From the NCBI GenBank assembly GCA_027021605.1, contig JALUUA010000304.1, positions 1 to 6,139 of the forward strand: a stretch of 6,139 bases of DNA, in the 5' to 3' direction. The notes beneath the pieces were generated by a model that had not been told where the DNA came from, ran no database searches, and saw nothing but the letters and a program-made list of their open reading frames with translations. Source of the stretch: Candidatus Bipolaricaulota bacterium (GTDB taxonomy: Bacteria; Bipolaricaulota; Bipolaricaulia; RBG-16-55-9). A program made the translations under genes and the position numbers. Of the stretch, positions 1 through 3,837 are shown one piece after another (the stretch's first letter is position 1; every line of letters begins with the position of its first letter).

Positions 1-87
1 GGCGGCCCGATCGGGGAAGGCCCGGGCAAACACCCGCCGCACCGCCTCGGCTTTCACGGGGTTGGTGGAGCCGACGTACACGCGCAT
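1..87 (-). CDS. Inosine/xanthosine triphosphatase (DUF84/YjjX family), 5' part only
   Basis: Only the first 29 codons lie in the window; the gene runs off the left edge. Read from the ATG at 87 down to 85, the protein begins MRVYVGSTNPVKAEAVRRVF. The VGSTNPVK-x-x-AV block near residues 5-16 is the hallmark N-terminus of DUF84 NTPases. Enzymes of this family hydrolyse non-canonical ITP/dITP and XTP to monophosphates, cleaning damaged purines from the cytosolic nucleotide pool. The start is well fixed: no other ATG is possible, because reading upstream in frame reaches a TGA at 115-117. The ATG has no ribosome binding site and lies 6 nt behind a -10-like box, so the mRNA is probably leaderless. 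The gene is divergent from the nucleotidyltransferase-fold gene. Family assignment rests on 29 residues but the motif is distinctive. Confidence 0.8.
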   Translation of the reverse strand, partial: MRVYVGSTNPVKAEAVRRVFARAFPDRAA

Positions 88-93
88 GGCCGT

Positions 94-122
94 ATTGTGA
101 CCGAAGCGCTCTTGTCATGCAA
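94..122 (-). promoter_or_regulatory. Promoter of the DUF84 gene, leaderless type
   Basis: On the minus strand, TTGCAT (117-122) is followed after exactly 17 nt by CACAAT (94-99). The ATG begins 6 nt further on at 87, which is about where transcription would start. No Shine-Dalgarno sequence is present, in line with a leaderless transcript. The -10 box matches the consensus at four of six bases, so the call rests on spacing and on the same architecture recurring in this window. Confidence 0.5.
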
Positions 123-137
123 CCGAACGGCGATCCC

Positions 138-166
138 TTGCATCCGGAGCCCCCTTCGGGTACAAC
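138..166 (+). promoter_or_regulatory. Promoter of the nucleotidyltransferase-fold gene, leaderless type
   Basis: TTGCAT (138-143), a 17 nt spacer and TACAAC (161-166) precede ATG codons at 172 and 175. The distance from -10 to ATG is 5 or 8 nt and no Shine-Dalgarno sequence lies between, so translation likely begins at or next to the mRNA 5' end. The -35 box is identical to that of the divergent DUF84 gene, in mirror orientation, with 15 nt between the two. Confidence 0.5.
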
Positions 167-171
167 TCGAA

Positions 172-939
172 ATGATGAAGGGTCCGAGCGAGCAGACGCT
201 GCAGTGGCTGCAGAGCTTCACCGAGGAGCTGGCCGAACTCCTCGGCGACGGGCTCTATTCCGTCACGCTTTTCGGCAGCGCGGCGACGGGGGTGGAGTTT
301 CAGCCCGAGTCCTCCGACCTCAATCTTCTAATCGTCCTGGAGCAGGTCAACCCGGATACGCTGCGCCACGTCCGGAGCGCCCTGCTGCGCTACCGCCGTC
401 TGCCCCTCGAGCCCGTGGTCGTCGCGCGGGGACAGCTGGAAGAGCTGTCCCGGAGCTATCCCTTGGAAGCCTGGGAGATCCGGGAGAATCGCCGGGTCCT
501 GCACGGCGCGGACGTCGCGGCCGACTGGGCGGTAGACCTCGGGGATCTCGCCCGCCAGCTGCAGGGCGAGCTGTTGGGGAAGGCGCTCGGCCTGCGGTCG
601 CGGTATTTGGAGCTGGGGCCGAACCCCAAGGTCCGCGAGCTCGATGAGGTGCTGAGCGAGTTGATCCCTCCGTATCGGGCGCTCCTTCGGGCGCTGCTGC
701 GCCTGCTGGGGCACGATCCCCCGCCGCGGGAGTTCTTGGAGGTGATCACCCAGCTGGAGGAGCGCTACGGCTTCGACCTTATGGGCTTTCGCGATGCCTA
801 CCAGGTGCGGCAGGGGACCAAAAGGCTGCTGCGGGAGGAGCTCCTGCAGCTCCTCGAGCGGGTCCTCAAGGAGGCCGACGCCCTGGCGGGGCGGGCTCCG
901 GAGCTCCTCCGACAACACGCGGAAAGCGGAGGGTCGTGA
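172..939 (+). CDS. Nucleotidyltransferase-fold protein with helical C-terminal domain
   Basis: With the start at 172 the protein is 255 aa. Residues 31-56 look like the minimal nucleotidyltransferase (Pol-beta-like) core: a beta strand, then FGSAATG (34-40), matching the family's GS-x-A-x-G signature, then SSDLNLLIVL (47-56) where the metal-binding SD-x-D normally sits. The second acidic residue is Asn51 here, so catalysis may be weakened or lost. Residues 100-115 (EIRENRRVLHGAD) resemble the segment that often closes the core, and residues 120-245 are mostly helical and charged, as in HEPN/KNTase-type C-terminal domains. The open frame extends up to a GTG at 97, but that would start within the divergent gene's promoter; the promoter at 138-166 favours 172 or 175. 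The small membrane gene follows at once, suggesting one operon. The substrate is unknown, and a regulatory or inactive role is possible. Confidence 0.65.
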   Translation: MMKGPSEQTLQWLQSFTEELAELLGDGLYSVTLFGSAATGVEFQPESSDLNLLIVLEQVNPDTLRHVRSALLRYRRLPLEPVVVARGQLEELSRSYPLEAWEIRENRRVLHGADVAADWAVDLGDLARQLQGELLGKALGLRSRYLELGPNPKVRELDEVLSELIPPYRALLRALLRLLGHDPPPREFLEVITQLEERYGFDLMGFRDAYQVRQGTKRLLREELLQLLERVLKEADALAGRAPELLRQHAESGGS

Positions 940-944
940 TCGCG

Positions 945-1157
945 ATGGAGGGCGTGCCGATTGGCCTAGTGATCTTGCTGTTCTTCGCCGGGCTCATCCT
1001 GCTTACCCCGGGGGGCCGCTCGCTCCTGTGGGGCCGCTGGGGGATCGTCGAGCCCAAGGACCCCTCCAAGGCCGGGAGATCGGGCCGCCCCCCCGCGCGG
1101 CTGGGGAACCCCTTCGGCCGACGGTTCGGGGGCTTTGGGGTTGGGGGCCGCCGCTAG
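945..1157 (+). CDS. Small single-helix membrane protein, basic Gly/Arg-rich tail
   Basis: This predicted 70-aa protein is of unknown function and I do not recognise a family. Residues 4-20 form one hydrophobic helix (VPIGLVILLFFAGLILL). The rest (about 21-70) is rich in Gly, Arg and Pro, with a strongly basic GRRFGGFGVGGRR end, so the tail should face the cytosol (positive-inside rule). GGAGGG at 928-933 lies 11 nt before the ATG at 945 and only 2 nt before an in-frame GTG at 936; I prefer the ATG. The GTG would overlap the TGA of the preceding gene. Tight spacing behind the nucleotidyltransferase-fold gene argues for co-transcription. Its TAG (1155-1157) shares the tetranucleotide CTAG with the stop codon of the convergent SAM hydrolase. 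The low-complexity tail leaves some doubt that it is a real gene. Confidence 0.5.
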   Translation: MEGVPIGLVILLFFAGLILLTPGGRSLLWGRWGIVEPKDPSKAGRSGRPPARLGNPFGRRFGGFGVGGRR

Positions 1158-1160
1158 CGG
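1151..1160. other. Shared stop-codon palindrome of two convergent genes
   Basis: CCGCTAGCGG is a perfect 10-base palindrome. Its central CTAG supplies TAG to the plus-strand small membrane gene (1155-1157) and TAG to the minus-strand SAM hydrolase (1154-1156). No U-tract follows on either strand, so it does not look like an intrinsic terminator. Confidence 0.6.
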
Positions 1161-1975
1161 GGGAGGGGCCGGAGCGCCAAGGGGTCGTTCACCCGAAGCC
1201 CCAGGAGCTCCCGGGCGCTCCCCTCCCGCACGGAAACCTCGATCAGCCCGTGGCTGCCGGGCACCAGCAGCAGCTCGCCCCGCTCGGCAAAGCCGTAGCT
1301 CCTCCGGAGCCGCACGATCCGCGTAGCGGCAGCGCCCCGCAGCGAGAGCTCCACCCGGGCGTCGAACCCGACGCGCTCCCGAAAGCGCTCCGTAGGGACG
1401 TTGGTGATCGCGTTCCCGAAGCGGTCGATATACACGATCTGCCCGAGGAACGCTCCCGCTCCCGGGTCCCACCGCCCGCCTTGGAAGTCGACCCCGAGGG
1501 CGACCCAGCCGCGGTCGCCGAGGGGCACCCCGATCTCCTCGAGCGGAACCCCGCGGGCCAGGTGGGCCGCCACGGGGGCGAAGACGTCCCGACCGTGGAA
1601 GGTGTGCGAGATCTCCCCGCGGAGGTATCGGGGGTTGGCGATCTCGTAGGCTCGGGGCTCTCCCAGCGCGCGGGCCGCGGGATCTAGAAGCCCGTTATCG
1701 GGGCCGACGAGGAGGCATCCCCCCGCTTCGAGGATCAGGCCGCGCCGCCCCGTGCCCACCCCGGGGTCGACGACGGCGCAGTGGACCGTCCCCTGGGGGA
1801 ACTCCCGGACGAGGCTCCAGAGCACGAACGCCCCCTCCTGAACGCCCTGGGGGGCGATCTCGTGGGTGAGGTCTACTACGCAGGCGTCCGGGGCGATCCC
1901 CAGGATGACGCCCTTCATCGCCGCCGGGTAGGGGCTTTGCATGCCGAAGTCCGTAAGGAGCGTGATCACCCGCAT
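1154..1975 (-). CDS. SAM hydroxide adenosyltransferase (SAM hydrolase, DUF62 family)
   Basis: The 273-aa product is full length for the family that includes archaeal SAM hydroxide adenosyltransferases and the halogenating fluorinase/chlorinase enzymes. Family members of this type use water or hydroxide to split S-adenosylmethionine into adenosine and L-methionine; the cellular purpose is not settled. Visible motifs are LLTDFG (6-10 region, Asp8), VVDPGVGTGRRG (68-79, with Asp70 and Arg77), GPDNG (91-95), TFHGRDVFAP (125-134, with His127) and IDRFGNAITN in the C-terminal domain. Asp70, Arg77 and His127 match the Asp-Arg-His set known to activate the nucleophilic water in the hydroxide-transferring enzymes, so I call a hydrolase rather than a halogenase. 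The C-terminal GSHGLIEVSVREGSA segment is also typical. AGGGAGG lies 4 nt before the ATG. The gene is divergent from the membrane protein gene and converges on the small membrane gene. Confidence 0.93.
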   Translation of the reverse strand: MRVITLLTDFGMQSPYPAAMKGVILGIAPDACVVDLTHEIAPQGVQEGAFVLWSLVREFPQGTVHCAVVDPGVGTGRRGLILEAGGCLLVGPDNGLLDPAARALGEPRAYEIANPRYLRGEISHTFHGRDVFAPVAAHLARGVPLEEIGVPLGDRGWVALGVDFQGGRWDPGAGAFLGQIVYIDRFGNAITNVPTERFRERVGFDARVELSLRGAAATRIVRLRRSYGFAERGELLLVPGSHGLIEVSVREGSARELLGLRVNDPLALRPLPR

Positions 1976-1979
1976 GGCG

Positions 1980-1986
1980 CCTCCCT
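1980..1986 (-). promoter_or_regulatory. Ribosome binding site of the SAM hydrolase gene
   Basis: AGGGAGG on the minus strand lies 4 nt upstream of the ATG at 1975 and fixes that start. It contrasts with the divergent partner gene, which has no such site. Confidence 0.7.
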
Positions 1987-2003
1987 GAGCGACTCCGGGG
2001 TAG

Positions 2004-2033
2004 ATGGTAGGTCCCCGCCCCGGCGCATCGCAA
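2004..2033 (-). promoter_or_regulatory. Promoter of the SAM hydrolase gene
   Basis: On the minus strand TTGCGA (2028-2033), an 18 nt spacer and TACCAT (2004-2009) form a sigma70-like promoter. Transcription would begin near 1997, giving a short leader of about 22 nt that contains the ribosome binding site at 1980-1986. The -10 box matches four of six consensus bases. Confidence 0.45.
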
Positions 2034-2053
2034 GCGGTGCGGCCGGGCTTGCG
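2029..2053. repeat. Inverted repeat spanning the paired -35 boxes
   Basis: CGCAAGC (2029-2035) and its exact reverse complement GCTTGCG (2047-2053) are separated by 11 nt. Each arm contains the -35 box of one of two divergent promoters. The repeat could be a shared operator, or simply reflect that both promoters use TTGCG as their -35 core. Confidence 0.55.
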
Positions 2054-2077
2054 CGCGGGAGGGGGAGCGCTTAGAAT
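2049..2077 (+). promoter_or_regulatory. Promoter of the unknown membrane/exported protein gene, leaderless type
   Basis: TTGCGC (2049-2054), a spacer of exactly 17 nt and TAGAAT (2072-2077; five of six consensus bases) lead to an ATG at 2085, 7 nt behind the -10 box. Transcription should start at or just before that ATG. The only purine-rich tract upstream (about 2057-2067) lies within the spacer, not on the mRNA, so the transcript is probably leaderless. Confidence 0.65.
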
Positions 2078-2084
2078 CGGGCCG

Positions 2085-2705
2085 ATGCTCGCTCGAACGC
2101 TTGCGGTTCTGCTGAGCCTCGCGCTGGCGATCGCGGCCCTCCCCCAGGGCGTTTGGGCGCAGGCGGCCGCGGGGGGGCCGGAGCCCGGCGATTACTTCTT
2201 TTGGGAGTTCGCCGCCGGGGCGCTGGGCGGCTGGGCGGTGAGCAGCACGGCCACGGAGTCCATCCTCTCCTCGTGGTGCAGGGAGGCGGAGAACCCAGAG
2301 CTGTGCCGCCGGGCGGGGCGGGTGGCCCTGCGGCCCGTCATCTATCCCCTTCTGGTTTTCGCGGGGACGAACGTGGGGATCTTCACCGTGGGGGCGCTGG
2401 CAGGCGTGGAGGGCAACGCCGCCGCGGCGCTCATCGGCAGCTTCGCCGGGACGCTGGCGGGGCTGGTGGAGGCGGCCCTCATCTGGAACGGGCTCAAGTG
2501 GCTCTTCGGTCCCGGCGCGGAGGCGCTCGTCGCCGACCCCGAAACCCCCGAATACCTCAAGCGGACCGTCCCCCTGGTGGTCGAGTTCCTCCGCCGCTAC
2601 GAGGAACCCCTCAAGGAGCTGGCGATCAACGTCCTGCCCGCGGTGACCGCCTCGTTTTGGGGGACGCTGGGCTTCAACCTGGGAGCCCGCATGCGCTCTC
2701 CGTAA
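2085..2705 (+). CDS. Exported or integral membrane protein of unknown function
   Basis: The 206-aa product belongs to no family I recognise. Residues 1-26 resemble a signal peptide (MLARTLAVLLSLALAIAALP, then a possible cleavage near VWAQA), though it could be retained as a membrane anchor. Two further hydrophobic stretches lie at about 82-107 (including LRPVIYPLLVFAG) and 111-135, the second with small-residue spacing (GSFAGTLAG) typical of packed membrane helices. Another mildly hydrophobic segment lies at 180-200. Cys65 and Cys74 flank a short charged loop before the first internal helix and could form a disulfide outside the cytosol. The segment 150-180 is charged and likely soluble. The start at 2085 is chosen because a strong promoter's -10 box lies 7 nt upstream; the open frame extends to 2004 but that part would precede the transcription start. 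Downstream is the reductase gene, which has its own promoter. Confidence 0.7.
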   Translation: MLARTLAVLLSLALAIAALPQGVWAQAAAGGPEPGDYFFWEFAAGALGGWAVSSTATESILSSWCREAENPELCRRAGRVALRPVIYPLLVFAGTNVGIFTVGALAGVEGNAAAALIGSFAGTLAGLVEAALIWNGLKWLFGPGAEALVADPETPEYLKRTVPLVVEFLRRYEEPLKELAINVLPAVTASFWGTLGFNLGARMRSP

Positions 2706-2708
2706 GCG

Positions 2709-2737
2709 TTGACGGCCCCCTCCCCCTGGGCTATGAT
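2709..2737 (+). promoter_or_regulatory. Strong sigma70-type promoter of the reductase gene
   Basis: TTGACG (2709-2714, five of six consensus bases), a 17 nt spacer and TATGAT (2732-2737, five of six) make the best promoter in the window. Transcription would begin near 2744, leaving a leader of about 56 nt before the ATG at 2800. It begins only 3 nt after the stop codon of the preceding gene. Confidence 0.75.
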
Positions 2738-2742
2738 GGTCT

Positions 2743-2765
2743 CGCCCCGCCTTCGGCGCGGGGCG
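2743..2765 (+). other. Stable 5' leader hairpin with UUCG loop
   Basis: CGCCCCGC (2743-2750) pairs perfectly with GCGGGGCG (2758-2765). The loop region 2751-2757 itself holds C(TTCG)G, the exceptionally stable UUCG tetraloop, with one bulged C. The hairpin falls at the predicted 5' end of the mRNA, not at its 3' end, and no T-run follows. A role in mRNA stability is more likely than termination. Confidence 0.6.
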
Positions 2766-2787
2766 CATCCGGTCCAGCCTAGGGATA

Positions 2788-2794
2788 GGGAGGA
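2788..2794 (+). promoter_or_regulatory. Ribosome binding site of the reductase gene
   Basis: GGGAGGA lies 5 nt before the ATG at 2800, a near-optimal Shine-Dalgarno position that fixes the start. Confidence 0.75.
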
Positions 2795-2799
2795 AGCGC

Positions 2800-3768
2800 A
2801 TGGTGTACGACGTGATCATCGTCGGCGGCGGGCCGGCGGGGCTTACGGCGGCCATCTACGCCTCGCGGGCCAACCTCAAGACCCTGCTCTTGGACAAGGA
2901 AGTCCCCGGCGGCCAGCTCAACGACACCACGGAGGTCGAGAACTACCCCGGCTTCGAGGAGCCCATCCCCGGGCCCGAGCTCATGGAGCGGACCCGCCGC
3001 CAGGCGGAGCGCTTCGGCACGCAAATCGTCCTGGAGGAAGTCGTCGACGTGGCGTGGGATCGGGACGGCGGGGCCCACGAGGTGATCACCCCCGAGAACC
3101 GCTATAGGGCCCCCGTGGTCGTCATCGCCACGGGCGCGGGCCCCGTCGAGCTGCCCGCCAAGGGGGCCGATCGCTTGAAGGGCCGCGGGCTCTCCTACTG
3201 CGCCGTCTGCGACGGGTACTTCTTCCGCGGGAAGAAGCTCCTGGAGGTCGGCGCGGGCGACTCGGGCTTCACGGAGATTCTGTTCTTGACGAAATTCGCC
3301 GACGAGGTCCGCGTCGTGGTCCGCCACCCCGAGGACGACCCGAATCGCTTCAAGGCCAAGGACAAGGTGCTGGTGGAGCGGGTGCTCCAAAACCCCAAGG
3401 TGAAGTTCCTCTGGAACACGGAAGTGGTCGAGCTCAAGGGGGAGGAGAAGCTCGAGGGCGTCGTCCTCAAGAAGCGGGACACCGGGGAGCTTATCGAGAT
3501 GGACGACATCGCGGGCGTGTTCGTCAACATCGGCCACAAGCCCGCGACGGAGTTTCTCCAAGGGAAGCTGGACATGGACGAACACGGCTACTTGATCACG
3601 GACCGGCGAACGCGCACCCGCGTCCCGGGGGTCTACGGCGTGGGGGACGTGCGGGCTTTCACGGGGGAGTACGCCCAGGCGGTGATCGCCGCGGCGGACG
3701 GGTGCATCGCGGCCCTCGAGGCGGAAAAGTACTTACGGGACCGAAAGTGGGCCTTCGAGGAGGACTAG
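2800..3768 (+). CDS. trxB: Thioredoxin-reductase-like flavoprotein with atypical nucleotide-binding site
   Basis: The 322-aa length and layout match low-molecular-weight thioredoxin reductases, which pass electrons from NADPH through FAD and a disulfide to thioredoxin in the cytosol. Motifs in order: FAD-binding GGGPAG (9-14), the PGGQL and ENYPGF blocks (36-52), the active-site pair CAVCDG (Cys134, Cys137), GHKPAT (245-250) and the second FAD motif GVYGVGDV (277-284). The nucleotide domain is unusual. The usual GGGDSA is GAGDSG (151-156), preceded by Glu149 where a hydrophobic strand residue is expected. The NADPH-phosphate clamp HRR-x-x-x-R is replaced by VRHPEDDPNR with extra residues (174-183). 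The usual YRQA near the C-terminus is YAQA (291-294). The enzyme may therefore prefer NADH or another donor. The fatty-acid ligase gene follows 69 nt later on the same strand. Family confidence is high; the electron donor is uncertain. Confidence 0.88.
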   Translation: MVYDVIIVGGGPAGLTAAIYASRANLKTLLLDKEVPGGQLNDTTEVENYPGFEEPIPGPELMERTRRQAERFGTQIVLEEVVDVAWDRDGGAHEVITPENRYRAPVVVIATGAGPVELPAKGADRLKGRGLSYCAVCDGYFFRGKKLLEVGAGDSGFTEILFLTKFADEVRVVVRHPEDDPNRFKAKDKVLVERVLQNPKVKFLWNTEVVELKGEEKLEGVVLKKRDTGELIEMDDIAGVFVNIGHKPATEFLQGKLDMDEHGYLITDRRTRTRVPGVYGVGDVRAFTGEYAQAVIAAADGCIAALEAEKYLRDRKWAFEED

Positions 3769-3769
3769 A

Positions 3770-3818
3770 GGCCGAACGGGTCAAAACGAGGCAGCACAAT
3801 TCGGCCCGAGGTCCTCGG
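3770..3818 (+). repeat. Two short inverted repeats between the reductase and ligase genes
   Basis: GGCCGAA (3770-3776) pairs with TTCGGCC (3800-3806) across 23 nt. Next to it CCGAG (3806-3810) pairs with CTCGG (3814-3818) across GTC. Neither is followed by a T-run, so neither reads as an ordinary intrinsic terminator. They may be mRNA structure or a regulator's site. I find no convincing promoter here, so the ligase gene may be read through from the reductase promoter. Confidence 0.4.
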
Positions 3819-3837
3819 TGAGAATCAAATCACCACG

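Noticed and set aside
97..171. Upstream GTG start (position 97) giving a 25-residue longer nucleotidyltransferase-fold protein
   Set aside because: The extra segment covers the divergent promoters, shows no domain-like sequence, and lies upstream of the predicted transcription start.
2743..2765. Intrinsic terminator for the unknown membrane protein gene
   Set aside because: The hairpin lacks a following T-run and coincides with the predicted start of transcription of the reductase gene.
1695..2855. Long minus-strand open frame of 386 codons
   Set aside because: It overlaps the N-terminal half of the SAM hydrolase in another frame and runs antisense through the membrane protein gene. Its translation is rich in Arg, Pro and Gly with no motif, as expected from GC-rich shadow frames.
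2779..3585. Minus-strand open frame of 268 codons antisense to the reductase
   Set aside because: The plus-strand reductase has clear catalytic and cofactor motifs and a ribosome binding site. The antisense frame shows only Leu/Val/Asp-rich low-information sequence.
3772..3800. Promoter with CACAAT (3795-3800) as -10 box for the ligase gene
   Set aside because: No TTG-type -35 box occurs 16-18 nt upstream, and the distance to the first ATG is unlike the leaderless genes in this window.
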